A stretch of 64,000 nt of DNA from Bin87 sp964502995 (GTDB lineage: Bacteria; Chloroflexota; Dehalococcoidia; Lucifugimonadales; UBA3495). Numbering within the stretch: position 1 is the stretch's first letter; each line of letters starts with the position of its first letter. Positions 23,519-32,142 of this stretch are shown here, one piece after another. Both the position numbers and the translations under genes were made by a program. The notes under the pieces were generated by a model. It had not been told where the DNA came from and did not search any database. It was given only the letters and a program-made list of their open reading frames with translations. Location: contig CAZCZB010000007.1 of the NCBI GenBank assembly GCA_964502995.1, positions 1-64,000 on the forward strand, in the 5' to 3' direction.

Positions 23519-24253
23519 ATGGGCCACAAAACCCACCCCCTGGGGTTCAGGCTGGGGATCATCAAGGACTGGAAAACGCACTGGTACGCGAACAACGTGA
23601 GCCAGTACCGCGACGGGGTTCAGCAGGACCTCGGCTTGCGGCGCACAATCCATGACGAGTACCGGGCATTTTCGGACGCCGGTATCGCAAGGATCGAGAT
23701 TGACCGCACCGCGCAGGAAACGATCATCAACATTCACTCGGCGCGTCCTGGCATCCTGATCGGAAGGGACGGCGACCGTGTGAAGGGTCTGCGTTCCCGG
23801 CTGGAATCGATGAACAGCGGCCAGTTGCGGCTGAACATCGTCGAGATTGAACAGCCCGAACTGGATCCGTTCCTGGTTGGACGGAACATTGCCGACCAGT
23901 TGGGGCGGCGGGTGGCCTATCGGCGCGCGATGAGGCAGGCGGCCTTGCGCACGATGCAGGCCGGCGCCGAGGGCATCAAGATTATTACCAAGGGCCGGAT
24001 TTCCGGCGCGGAAATCGCTCGCACGGAGAAGCTGATGATGGGGCAGGTGCCCCTGCATACCCTGCGTGCGGACATTGATTACGCGCTGGCCGAAGCCCAC
24101 ACCGCGATGGGTCGCATCGGCATCAAGGTCTGGATTTACAAGGGACAGATCATGCCGCCACCGGCTGAGGATGACGCTGAACTGGACAGTATTGAGTTCA
24201 GGGTTACCAGCCAGGACGCTGACCCCGAGATCGATCCTGATTTGGCCGGGTAG
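23519..24253 (+). CDS. rpsC: 30S ribosomal protein S3
   Basis: A 244-residue S3, part of the mRNA entry helicase site. MGHKTHPLGFRLGIIKDWKT opens the protein; the KH domain GxxG is GRDGDR; GISGAEIARTE-like segment GRISGAEIARTEK and AHTAMGRIGIKVWIYKG form the C-terminal domain. An acidic tail rich in Asp and Glu ends the protein. Confidence 0.98.
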   Translation: MGHKTHPLGFRLGIIKDWKTHWYANNVSQYRDGVQQDLGLRRTIHDEYRAFSDAGIARIEIDRTAQETIINIHSARPGILIGRDGDRVKGLRSRLESMNSGQLRLNIVEIEQPELDPFLVGRNIADQLGRRVAYRRAMRQAALRTMQAGAEGIKIITKGRISGAEIARTEKLMMGQVPLHTLRADIDYALAEAHTAMGRIGIKVWIYKGQIMPPPAEDDAELDSIEFRVTSQDADPEIDPDLAG

Positions 24254-24323
24254 TTTCGGGCGATAGCCAAAGACCCGGCAACCGGCGCTGACCGGATAAC
24301 CGGAAACAAGGGAGACAGTAGTT

Positions 24324-24764
24324 ATGCTGCAACCGAAAAGGACTAAATTCCGCAAGATGGGCAGGGGCAAGCGTCGTGGCGCTGCGAGCACCGGAAACAC
24401 CGTGGAATTCGGTCAAATCGGACTGAAAGCCATGGGCCCCGACTGGATCACCGCTCGGCAGATTGAGTCGGCGCGTGTCGCCATCTCCCGCCACCTTCAG
24501 CGCGGCGGCCGGACCTGGATCCGAATTTTCCCGGACAAGCCGGTGTCCAAGAAGCCCGCTGAAGTCCGTATGGGTGGCGGCAAGGCTGCCAATGATCATT
24601 GGGTGGCAGTGGTCAGACCCGGGCGGGTGATGTTTGAAGTGGGAGGAGTGCCGCTGAACCAGGCGGAAGAAGCCCTGAAGCGCGCGGCCCACAAGCTTCC
24701 CATCCCCACGAAGATCGTGTATCGGGACCGGGTCAATTCCCTGCTCTCCGGTTCGGGAGGCTAG
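24324..24764 (+). CDS. rplP: 50S ribosomal protein L16
   Basis: A 146-residue L16, which helps place A-site tRNA. MLQPKRTKFRKMGRGKRRG, QIESARVAISRHLQRGGRTW, MGGGKAANDHWVAVVRPGR and EALKRAAHKLPIPTK are all family features. GGGAGA is ten bases upstream of the ATG. Confidence 0.98.
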   Translation: MLQPKRTKFRKMGRGKRRGAASTGNTVEFGQIGLKAMGPDWITARQIESARVAISRHLQRGGRTWIRIFPDKPVSKKPAEVRMGGGKAANDHWVAVVRPGRVMFEVGGVPLNQAEEALKRAAHKLPIPTKIVYRDRVNSLLSGSGG

Positions 24765-24770
24765 TCCAGG

Positions 24771-24962
24771 ATGAAGATGTACGAGATTCGGGCTCTGACT
24801 GACGACCAGATCCGGGAGGAACTGGACAAATCGTACCAGGAGTTGATGAACCTCCGGTTCAGGGACGCGACGAATCAACTGACGGATACAAACCAACCAC
24901 GCAAGACACGGAAGGACATCGCGAGAATGTTGACCTGTCTGCGCGAACGCGAGATGGAATAG
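24771..24962 (+). CDS. rpmC: 50S ribosomal protein L29
   Basis: A 63-residue helical L29 that contacts SRP and trigger factor at the tunnel exit. EIRALTDDQIREELDKSYQE and NLRFRDATNQL, followed by a basic KTRKDIARMLT segment, are typical. It sits between rplP and rpsQ in the standard order. Confidence 0.95.
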   Translation: MKMYEIRALTDDQIREELDKSYQELMNLRFRDATNQLTDTNQPRKTRKDIARMLTCLREREME

Positions 24963-25006
24963 AACGCCTGTCGATCCGACAAAGCGTTTGGAAAGGAAAC
25001 CGAAGT

Positions 25007-25378
25007 ATGGCCAAAACGATGCGAAAGGTTCGGGTGGGCTCCGTGGTGAGCACCCGGATGGACAAGACCGCTGTTGTTGAGTTGGTCTGGAAGCAGAGGC
25101 ACCGGATCTATCGGAAGCAGATGCGGCGGGTGGCGCGGTTTTACGTGCATGACCCGGACAGCCAGTGTCGGATTGGCGATACGGTCAGGATCCAGGAGAC
25201 GCGACCAATCTCTCGCACCAAGCACTGGCGGTTGCTGGACATCCTTTCAAGGCGTGAAGTTGCCGACGTGCGACCCATTGAACTGGAAGGCGATGGAGTT
25301 GTTGAGGCAGTTGCCGATGAGCCGGAGGACACCGCGGTCGGCGCCGCCGACGACGGTGAGGAAGAAGAGGACACCTAG
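25007..25378 (+). CDS. rpsQ: 30S ribosomal protein S17 with acidic C-terminal extension
   Basis: The S17 OB-fold core covers about residues 1-85 (RVGSVVSTRMDKTAVV, IGDTVRIQETRPISRTKHW). About 35 extra residues follow, ending in DDGEEEEDT, so the protein is 123 aa where the family usually has 80-90. The tail is very acidic and probably disordered. The frame is clean and the next gene starts right at its stop, so the extension is real coding sequence. Confidence 0.96.
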   Translation: MAKTMRKVRVGSVVSTRMDKTAVVELVWKQRHRIYRKQMRRVARFYVHDPDSQCRIGDTVRIQETRPISRTKHWRLLDILSRREVADVRPIELEGDGVVEAVADEPEDTAVGAADDGEEEEDT

Positions 25379-25747
25379 ATGATTCAGAGTTACACCAGGC
25401 TCCACGTGGCCGACAATAGCGGCGCGCGGCGCATCCGGCTGATCAACATTCCGGGTTCCAGCCGGCGCAAGTACGCGTCGGTGGGGGACATCATCGTCTG
25501 CACCGTGCGCGAAGCCGTGCCCAACTCTCCCGTGCGCAAAGGCTCGGTGGTGAAGGCAGTGGTGGTGCGTCAGGCCGCCCCGCTGCTGCGTCCCGACGGA
25601 ACCTACATTAAATTCGACGACAACGCAGCCGTGCTGATTAATGACGCCCAACTTCCGCGTGGGACCCGCATCTTCGGGCCGGTGGCGCGGGAACTGCGCG
25701 ACAAGGGTTTCATGCGCATCGTCTCCCTGGCGCCGGAGGTGGTGTGA
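25379..25747 (+). CDS. rplN: 50S ribosomal protein L14
   Basis: A 122-residue L14, near the intersubunit face. MIQSYTRLHVADNSGARRI, VGDIIVCTVREAVPN and FGPVARELRDKGFMRIVSLAPEV are diagnostic. It starts directly after the rpsQ stop, and its TGA overlaps the rplX start as TGATG. Confidence 0.98.
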   Translation: MIQSYTRLHVADNSGARRIRLINIPGSSRRKYASVGDIIVCTVREAVPNSPVRKGSVVKAVVVRQAAPLLRPDGTYIKFDDNAAVLINDAQLPRGTRIFGPVARELRDKGFMRIVSLAPEVV

Positions 25748-26019
25748 TGGCCAAGACCAAGATCCGGCGCGGCGACGACGTGCTGGTGATCGCCGGCAAG
25801 GACAAGGGCAAAACCGGCCTGGTCCTGCAGCTGGTGACAGACCGAGACCGCATCATCGTTGAAGGCGTGAACATTGTCACGAAGCACTACAAGCCGCGTC
25901 CAGGTATTCGCCAGGGCGGCCGGGTGCAGCAGGAAGCATCGATTCACATCTCAAACGTGAAGCTGATTCAGAGTAACTACACCGAACCAAGCACCCAGTT
26001 CCGCAACCGGGACGAGTGA
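25747..26019 (+). CDS. rplX: 50S ribosomal protein L24
   Basis: A 90-residue L24, an assembly initiator. KIRRGDDVLVIAGKDKGKTG is the KOW motif, followed by VEGVNIVTKHYKPRP and EASIHISNVKLI. I use ATG 25747, which overlaps the rplN stop; a GTG three bases earlier is in frame. The tail is a little shorter than usual. Confidence 0.96.
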   Translation: MAKTKIRRGDDVLVIAGKDKGKTGLVLQLVTDRDRIIVEGVNIVTKHYKPRPGIRQGGRVQQEASIHISNVKLIQSNYTEPSTQFRNRDE

Positions 26020-26681
26020 TGATCATGGCGACAGACCAACAAGAAACTACAGCGGAAGAACAGCGTAATCAGGGCGGGGGCCGACGGCGACGCCAGGAAA
26101 GCGATGGCGAGAATGGAGCGCAGGCGGCTGAGTTGCCGCCCCCGAGCTTCAAGATCCGGTTCAGGGAAGAGATCGTACCGGCGATGATGTCGGAGTTTGA
26201 TTATTCGAGCCCCATGCAGGTGCCGAGGGTCAACAAGATCAACCTGAACATTGGATTGGGCGAGGCGCTGACGAATGGTCGGGCCATGGAAAGCGCGCTG
26301 CGCGATCTGACGACCATATCGGGGCAGAAACCGATCGTAACCCGCGCCAAGCGTTCCATCGCCGGTTTCAAAGTGCGCGAGGGCAACCCGATCGGTACTG
26401 CGGTGACGCTCCGGGGCGACCGCATGTATTACTTTTTGGAAAGGCTGATCATCACGGCGTTGCCCCGCATCCGCGACTTCAGGGGAATCTCGCGTCGCGG
26501 ATTTGACGGTCGTGGCAACTTTTCGCTGGGCCTGCGGGAACAGATCGTATTCCCGGAGATCGACTACAACAGCATTGACCGGCTGCGTGGACTGCAGGTG
26601 ACAATCACAACCTCGGCCCAAACTGACACCGAGGCGACGAGACTCCTGGAACATTTCGGGATGCCTTTCATCAGGCAATAA
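26019..26681 (+). CDS. rplE: 50S ribosomal protein L5 with N-terminal extension
   Basis: The L5 core starts near residue 40 (FREEIVPAMMSEFDYSS) and shows VPRVNKINLNIGLGEA, KPIVTRAKRSIAGFK and FDGRGNFSLGLREQIVFPEI. About 40 extra N-terminal residues are Gln/Glu/Arg/Gly-rich and probably disordered. The start ATG 26019 overlaps the rplX stop; a second ATG at 26025 is equally possible. L5 binds 5S rRNA. Confidence 0.95.
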   Translation: MIMATDQQETTAEEQRNQGGGRRRRQESDGENGAQAAELPPPSFKIRFREEIVPAMMSEFDYSSPMQVPRVNKINLNIGLGEALTNGRAMESALRDLTTISGQKPIVTRAKRSIAGFKVREGNPIGTAVTLRGDRMYYFLERLIITALPRIRDFRGISRRGFDGRGNFSLGLREQIVFPEIDYNSIDRLRGLQVTITTSAQTDTEATRLLEHFGMPFIRQ

Positions 26682-26725
26682 CCGGGCAACGACCGCAGCT
26701 AACCAACCCACTGGAGAACGTAGTT

Positions 26726-27031
26726 TTGGCAAAGAAATCATCCATCGTCAAGAATGATAGGCGGAGGCGCACTGTCACCAAGTACGCGGAACAAAGGGCT
26801 GCGCTATTGGCGGAAGCCCGCGACTTGTCGAAGCCGCTGCGCGATCGGTTCGAAGCCCGGCAGAAGCTCGCGTTGCTGCCGCCGGACGCCAACCCGAACC
26901 GGATCCGCAACCGGGACGGTGCGACCGGCCGGCCGCGCGGTTACATTCGGTATTTCGGTCTTTCGAGGATTTCGTTCCGGGAAATGGCTCTGGACGGATT
27001 GTTGCCCGGCGTTCGCAAAGCCAGTTTGTGA
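26726..27031 (+). CDS. rpsN: 30S ribosomal protein S14, zinc-free long form
   Basis: A 101-residue S14 starting at a non-ATG codon after GGAG. KKSSIVKNDRRRRTV and the C-terminal RPRGYIRYFGLSRISFREMA are typical. The region that carries CxxC pairs in zinc-binding S14 has no Cys here (RNRDGATGRP), so this is the long zinc-independent type. Confidence 0.94.
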   Translation: MAKKSSIVKNDRRRRTVTKYAEQRAALLAEARDLSKPLRDRFEARQKLALLPPDANPNRIRNRDGATGRPRGYIRYFGLSRISFREMALDGLLPGVRKASL

Positions 27032-27120
27032 CGGATCGAAATCACCTCCTGTGATGATGGCATTAAAGACCATCCATCACCCGAATTAACTTGCAGACGT
27101 ATTGTTGGAGCTAGACCGCG

Positions 27121-27519
27121 ATGCCGATTAATGACCCGGTTGCAGATATGCTGACGCGTATCCGCAACGCCATTCATGCCCGCCACCAGTCGGTGATTGT
27201 GCCGCAATCCAAGATGAAAGTGGCGATTGCTGACATCCTGAAGCAGCAGGGCTACATACGGGATTGGGACATGGCCCGAAACCAGAAGTTCCCGACCATG
27301 CGCCTGCACCTCACGTACCACGATGATGATACGAACGCGATCCGCGGGTTGAAGCGCGTGAGCAAGCCCGGCCTCCGCGTACACGTGGGCCGGAACGAGA
27401 TCCCACGGGTGTACGGCGGACTGGGCGTCGCGATAGTGTCTACGTCACAAGGGTTGATGACCGGTTACGAAGCCTGGCGCAAGGGCATCGGAGGAGAATT
27501 GGTCTGCTATGTCTGGTAA
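27121..27519 (+). CDS. rpsH: 30S ribosomal protein S8
   Basis: A 132-residue S8. NDPVADMLTRIRNAIHARHQ opens the RNA-binding domain, and VYGGLGVAIVSTSQGLMTG near the end is the family signature. In E. coli S8 represses the spc operon. The next gene overlaps it by 11 bases. Confidence 0.98.
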   Translation: MPINDPVADMLTRIRNAIHARHQSVIVPQSKMKVAIADILKQQGYIRDWDMARNQKFPTMRLHLTYHDDDTNAIRGLKRVSKPGLRVHVGRNEIPRVYGGLGVAIVSTSQGLMTGYEAWRKGIGGELVCYVW

Positions 27520-28123
27520 CGATACGATGATCAGCACGGGTGTGGCGGAACGAATTCCTCCCACCGAGCGCCCGCTGTCCCGTGTGGGACGGCTACCCAT
27601 CCCCCTGCCCTCCGGCGTTTCCGTTGAAGTGGATTATGGAAGCGTGACGGTGGTGGGCCCCAGGGGCACGGTGACACAAAAATACCACCCCGAAGTGGTT
27701 GTAAAAGTTGAAAGCGATCAGGTGGTTGTTGAGCGTTTGACGGACCGCAAATTCCATCATTCGCTGCACGGCCTGACCCGTTCGCTGATAGCCAACGCGG
27801 TGGTGGGAGTGACTGAAGGTTACAGCCGATCGTTGGAATTGATGGGAGTGGGCTACCGGGTGCAGCAGAACGGAGAAGGCATAACACTCAGCGTGGGTTA
27901 CAGCCACACCGTTGATGTGTTCCCCGAGGAAGGCCTGACGATGGAAGTGGAAGGGAACAACCGCGTCCATGTGAGAGGCGTTGACAAGCAAAAGGTGGGG
28001 CAGTTGGCGGCCAAGGTCCGCCGGGTGCGTCCGCCCAATGCCTACAAGGAAAAGGGAATCCGGTACTCTAACGAAGTTCTCCGGCTCAAGCCGGGCAAGG
28101 CAGCAGCGCGCCGCGCCGTGTAG
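27509..28123 (+). CDS. rplF: 50S ribosomal protein L6
   Basis: A 204-residue L6. The core begins SRVGRLPIPLPSGVSV near residue 24, about 20 residues later than usual. GSVTVVGPRGTVTQ, VTEGYSRSLELMGVGYR and the C-terminal VRRVRPPNAYKEKGIRY are conserved. The extra N-terminus follows from the start used, which overlaps rpsH; the internal Met at residue 7 would not remove it. Confidence 0.96.
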   Translation: MSGNDTMISTGVAERIPPTERPLSRVGRLPIPLPSGVSVEVDYGSVTVVGPRGTVTQKYHPEVVVKVESDQVVVERLTDRKFHHSLHGLTRSLIANAVVGVTEGYSRSLELMGVGYRVQQNGEGITLSVGYSHTVDVFPEEGLTMEVEGNNRVHVRGVDKQKVGQLAAKVRRVRPPNAYKEKGIRYSNEVLRLKPGKAAARRAV

Positions 28124-28161
28124 CCGATTTCGACGAAACACTGAACTGAGAGCAAACAGCA

Positions 28162-28521
28162 ATGCCACGCGACAAGGATGCCCGAAAACTTCGGGTGGTT
28201 CGGCACCGCCGAGTAAGAAACAAGGTGAACGGGACGCCTGAGCGTCCCCGACTGTGCGTTTTCCGCAGCCTGAAAGGGATATACGCCCAGGTTATCGACG
28301 ACGCCCAGGGTCATACGCTGGCCCATGCGTCCAGCAGTGAACTGGGGGCCAATGACGCAACACCCAAGACCACCGCATCGGAGGCCGTGGGGAAGTTGGT
28401 TGCTGAAAGGGCAATTGCGGCGGGAGTTACCGCCGTAGTGTTCGACCGTGGAGGTTACCGATTCCATGGGCGCGTGAAAGCGTTGGCGGATGCGGCCCGG
28501 GAAGGAGGGCTTAAATTCTGA
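28162..28521 (+). CDS. rplR: 50S ribosomal protein L18
   Basis: A 119-residue L18, a 5S rRNA binder. RVRNKVNGTPERPRLCVFRS, YAQVIDDAQGHTLAHASS and the C-terminal FDRGGYRFHGRVKALADAA are typical. Its TGA overlaps the next start as TGATG. Confidence 0.97.
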   Translation: MPRDKDARKLRVVRHRRVRNKVNGTPERPRLCVFRSLKGIYAQVIDDAQGHTLAHASSSELGANDATPKTTASEAVGKLVAERAIAAGVTAVVFDRGGYRFHGRVKALADAAREGGLKF

Positions 28522-29333
28522 TGGTATCCCAAGCATCGCGCAGAGGTGAAAGAGGCGAACGAGGCGGTGGAGACCGTCGCGGGGGCCGGGGCGGTCGCGG
28601 GCGCGACCGGGAACAGAGGCGTGAGGACGACAGCGGCGGTTTCAGCGAACGAGTGGTGCATACTCGCCGCATTGCCAAGGTTGTTAAGGGAGGTCGCCGC
28701 CTGAGGTTCAACGCGCTGGTTGTGGTCGGAGACGGCCAGGGCCGCGTGGGCGTTGGCATGGGCAAGGCTTTGGCGATCCCGGACGCGGTGCGCAAGGGCA
28801 CGGCGGTGGCCAGGCGCAGCACGATCACCATTCCCATCAAGGGAAGCACGATCCCTCACGAAATATCGGTCCGCAAGGGCGCGTCTATCGTGATAATCAA
28901 ACCGGCTCCGTTGGGTACCGGCATTATCGCCGCCGGCGCGATGCGGGCGATGCTGGAATTGGGCGGCGTGCAGGACGTGGTTGGCAAGTCGCTGGGTTCC
29001 CGAAACCCCATCAACATCGTACAGGCCACCATGGAGGCCCTGAGCCTCCTGCGCGATCCTGAAACCACGCGGGCAGCCCGGCTCGGGCTCAACGCGCCAT
29101 CGGAAAACGGGGCCTCTGAAGCCGCGGCGTCCGGCGATATCGCCACCCCTGCCGTTGCCGATGCGCCTGAAACTCCGGCCGAGTCGGCGGTCGCTGACCC
29201 CGCCGCGGCCGGCGCGGCCGAGGAACCGGCGGACGCGGCGACCGCTCCTGCCGCCGAGGTTGCGGATACGTCCCCGCCTGAAATTACCGAGAGTGGGGCC
29301 GGCGAAACCACGGAATCCGAAGCCACTGAATGA
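28521..29333 (+). CDS. rpsE: 30S ribosomal protein S5 with long disordered tails
   Basis: The S5 core spans about residues 42-195: VVHTRRIAKVVKGGRRLRF, VVVGDGQGRVGVGMGKA, the fidelity region and IVQATMEALSLLRDPE. An Arg/Gly-rich N-terminus of about 40 residues precedes it, and an Ala/Glu/Pro/Thr-rich acidic C-terminal tail of about 75 residues follows. At 270 residues it is about 100 longer than usual. The tails face opposite charges and are probably disordered. Confidence 0.96.
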   Translation: MVSQASRRGERGERGGGDRRGGRGGRGRDREQRREDDSGGFSERVVHTRRIAKVVKGGRRLRFNALVVVGDGQGRVGVGMGKALAIPDAVRKGTAVARRSTITIPIKGSTIPHEISVRKGASIVIIKPAPLGTGIIAAGAMRAMLELGGVQDVVGKSLGSRNPINIVQATMEALSLLRDPETTRAARLGLNAPSENGASEAAASGDIATPAVADAPETPAESAVADPAAAGAAEEPADAATAPAAEVADTSPPEITESGAGETTESEATE

Positions 29334-29394
29334 AAAGCAGCCACGCCGGAACCCGGTATGCCGGGGATTGGGCCGACTGCCGAGAATGGATGAC

Positions 29395-29577
29395 ATGGCG
29401 CAGATCAAAATCACCTGGAAGAAAAGCTGCATTGGACGGCCAGCGTACCAACGCCGGATAGTCCAATCGCTGGGCCTCAAAAAACTCAACCACTCCGTGG
29501 TGCATGAGGATAGTCCAACCATCATGGGGATGGTACAGAAAGTTCAGCACCTGATCGTGGTAGAACCCGCTGGATGA
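29395..29577 (+). CDS. rpmD: 50S ribosomal protein L30
   Basis: A 60-residue L30. AQIKITWKKSCIGRPAYQRR, SLGLKKLNHSVVHEDSP and the C-terminal QKVQHLIVVEP match the family. I use ATG 29395 because the protein then begins at the usual place; ATG 29386 would add three residues. The open frame further upstream only shadows the S5 tail. Confidence 0.94.
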   Translation: MAQIKITWKKSCIGRPAYQRRIVQSLGLKKLNHSVVHEDSPTIMGMVQKVQHLIVVEPAG

Positions 29578-29633
29578 CGTATAGAACGGCCGTGGTCGAT
29601 TGACCATATCCGCAATGGAGCAAGCTGAAAACC

Positions 29634-30080
29634 ATGATGGAGCATGAAGTCGGGTCGCCCAAAGGCGCCCGCCGCAAGCGCAAGCGCGTAGGCCGTGGCG
29701 ACGCAGCCGGCGGCGGCAGCTATGCCGGCCGTGGCTTGAAAGGCCAAAAGTCCCGTTCCGGGAAAGGAGTGCGCCCCGGGTTTGAAGGTGGGCAACTCCC
29801 TTTGATCAAGGGTCTGCCCATGAAGCGGGGGTTCAACAACCGTTACAAGACCTACTATTCGCTGGTGGATCTGGCCACCCTGGACGAACGGTTCGAAGCC
29901 GGCAGCCGCATCACTCCGGAACTGCTGCACGGGCTTGGTATCGTCCGGCGGACGCAGTTGCCGGTAAAGGTGGTCAGCGACGGCGAACTGACGCGCCCGC
30001 TTACCATCGTCGCCCACCGGTTCACCGCCGCCGCCAGGGCAAAGATAGAAGCGGCCGGCGGAACGATAGAAGAAATCTAA
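29634..30080 (+). CDS. rplO: 50S ribosomal protein L15
   Basis: A 148-residue L15. GARRKRKRVGRGDAAGGG, GRGLKGQKSRSGKGVRPGFE, GGQLPLIKGLPMKRGF and the C-terminal AHRFTAAARAKIEAAGG are diagnostic. It precedes secY as in most spc operons. Confidence 0.97.
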   Translation: MMEHEVGSPKGARRKRKRVGRGDAAGGGSYAGRGLKGQKSRSGKGVRPGFEGGQLPLIKGLPMKRGFNNRYKTYYSLVDLATLDERFEAGSRITPELLHGLGIVRRTQLPVKVVSDGELTRPLTIVAHRFTAAARAKIEAAGGTIEEI

Positions 30081-30119
30081 CCCGATACACTGAATGGGTA
30101 CGCATAAGATCCGAAAACC

Positions 30120-31451
30120 ATGATCCAATCTGAGGTGCAGGGCGGTGGCCGCTTTCCGCGACTGATTCAAGCGGCGATAGACGCATTCAGCGTCCCGGAC
30201 CTACGGGCGAAGATCCTGTTTACCCTGGGGATGCTGGCGCTCTACCGTTTGGTAGCTCATATCCCGATTCCTGGCCTTGACGCCGGGGCGCTGGAGAACC
30301 TTTTCAGCAACAACGAACTGCTGGGGTTCCTGGACCTTTTCTCTGGTGGCGCTCTGCGGCGCATGAGCATCGTGGCGCTGGGGGTGTTTCCGTACATCAC
30401 CGCCTCCATCATCATGCAATTGCTGACGCCGGTGATTCCCGCGTTGCAGAACATGTCGCGCGAAGGGGAGGCAGGCCGGATACGCATGAACCGGATAACG
30501 CACTGGGGCACGGTCCCCATTGCGATTGCTCAGGCGTTTGCGCAGTTGGTTCTGCTGCAGCAGGCCAACGTGCTGACCAACGTCGGCTTCGCCGGCGACG
30601 CATTCCTGCCCACCATAGCCGCCGTGCTGTCCATGACCGCGGGAACGATGTTCTTGGTCTGGTTGGGTGAGTTGATCACCGAGCGGGGGATCGGCAACGG
30701 CATATCGTTGATCATCTTTGCGGGGATCGTCGTTGGTTTCCCCGGTTTGTTGGCGACCGGTTTCCTGGACCGGGACAACATCATTGGCATTTTCTTCTTC
30801 GCGCTGATTGGTCTGTTGATCATCGCCCTCATCGTGGTGTTCAATGAGGCGCACCGGCGAATACCAGTGCAATACGGTCGCAGCATTTTCAGAGGCGGTC
30901 AGATGTACCGCCAATCGGGCTCGACCTACATACCGCTGCGAATCAACTCCGCTGGGATGATCCCGCTGATATTCGCCTTCTCCATTGTGATTCTGCCTGG
31001 CACGGTAGCGCAGTACCTCAGTTCCGCCGGCGGGTTCGTGGGCAACGCCGCGGGAAATTTGCAGACCGCGCTGAGTCCCAGCGGACCGATTTACTGGGTG
31101 CTGGCCTTCTTCCTGGTGGTCGCTTTCACCTTCTTCTATACCCTGGTGGTGTTCCAACAGCAAAATATCGCGGAGAGCCTGCAGAGAAACGGCGGCTTCG
31201 TGCTTGGAATCAGACCGGGTCGGCCGACCCAGGATTACCTGAACCGGGTGATCGTTCGTTTGACGCTCGGCGGGGCATTGTTCCTGGGGTTCATCGCCAT
31301 AGTCCCGTACCTGGCCTCGCTGGTCACGAACGTGGAAGCCATCGCGCTCAGCAGCACGAGCCTGCTGATCATGGTGGGCGTGGGTCTGGATACGCTGCGG
31401 CAGATTGAAGCGCAGTTGATGATGCGGAATTACGAAGGGTTCCTGCGATGA
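30120..31451 (+). CDS. secY: Protein translocase subunit SecY
   Basis: A 443-residue SecY with ten predicted membrane helices. The plug region GGALRRMSIVALGVFPYITA, GNGISLIIFAGI, YGRSIFRGGQMYRQSGSTY-type loop and the cytosolic C5 loop GIRPGRPTQDYLNRV are all present. It forms the channel for Sec-dependent export and membrane insertion. Its stop overlaps adk by four bases. Confidence 0.98.
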   Translation: MIQSEVQGGGRFPRLIQAAIDAFSVPDLRAKILFTLGMLALYRLVAHIPIPGLDAGALENLFSNNELLGFLDLFSGGALRRMSIVALGVFPYITASIIMQLLTPVIPALQNMSREGEAGRIRMNRITHWGTVPIAIAQAFAQLVLLQQANVLTNVGFAGDAFLPTIAAVLSMTAGTMFLVWLGELITERGIGNGISLIIFAGIVVGFPGLLATGFLDRDNIIGIFFFALIGLLIIALIVVFNEAHRRIPVQYGRSIFRGGQMYRQSGSTYIPLRINSAGMIPLIFAFSIVILPGTVAQYLSSAGGFVGNAAGNLQTALSPSGPIYWVLAFFLVVAFTFFYTLVVFQQQNIAESLQRNGGFVLGIRPGRPTQDYLNRVIVRLTLGGALFLGFIAIVPYLASLVTNVEAIALSSTSLLIMVGVGLDTLRQIEAQLMMRNYEGFLR

Positions 31452-32137
31452 CGACAATTACTGATGCAAGGGGTCTGAGAATAGTCCTTTTCGGCCCACC
31501 GGGAGCCGGCAAGGGCACGCAGGCGCAGTTGCTCAAGGATCGGCTGGGAATCGAGCACGTGAGTTCCGGCGACCTGTTCCGGCATCACCTGTCCAATGGG
31601 ACCGAGTTGGGAGAACTGGCGCGAGGCTACATGAACCGCGGCGCGTTGGTACCCGACGAGGTTACGATCGGGATGGTGCTGGACCGCATTGAACGGATGC
31701 CGAACAGTCAGGGTTTCATGCTTGACGGATTCCCTCGAAATACCAATCAGGCTGAAGCGCTTGATGCGGCGCTGACCGAGCAAGGTGGCGGAATCGACAG
31801 AGTCCTGCACATCAGTGTGCTGGACGACGAACTGATCCGCCGATTGAGCAATCGTTTCATCTGTCGCAGGTGTCAAAAACCGTTTGCGCGGGACGTAGAA
31901 ACCGGCGCAGCGCCGACACGATGCGACGATTGTGTGGACGGAGGGGACATCTACCAGCGTGACGACGATACGCCGGAGGCGGTCGGAAATCGTCTGGTCG
32001 TGTATCACCAGGAGACGGCGCCCGTTCTGGAATACTACCGGAACCGCGGGTTGCTGTCGGATATTGACGGCGAAAACGACGTCGAAACGGTGAATCGGGC
32101 AGTATTGTCGTCGCTGGGCTTGACTGTGGGGGTATAA
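31448..32137 (+). CDS. adk: Adenylate kinase, zinc-LID type
   Basis: A 229-residue Adk, slightly long. The P-loop is GPPGAGKGTQ near residue 16, with DLFRHHL, DGFPRNTNQ and the LID domain. The LID carries four Cys (CRRC and CDDC), so it should bind zinc. It interconverts ATP, AMP and ADP. It overlaps secY as ATGA and precedes map, the standard order. Confidence 0.97.
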   Translation: MTTITDARGLRIVLFGPPGAGKGTQAQLLKDRLGIEHVSSGDLFRHHLSNGTELGELARGYMNRGALVPDEVTIGMVLDRIERMPNSQGFMLDGFPRNTNQAEALDAALTEQGGGIDRVLHISVLDDELIRRLSNRFICRRCQKPFARDVETGAAPTRCDDCVDGGDIYQRDDDTPEAVGNRLVVYHQETAPVLEYYRNRGLLSDIDGENDVETVNRAVLSSLGLTVGV

Positions 32138-32142
32138 TTAGA

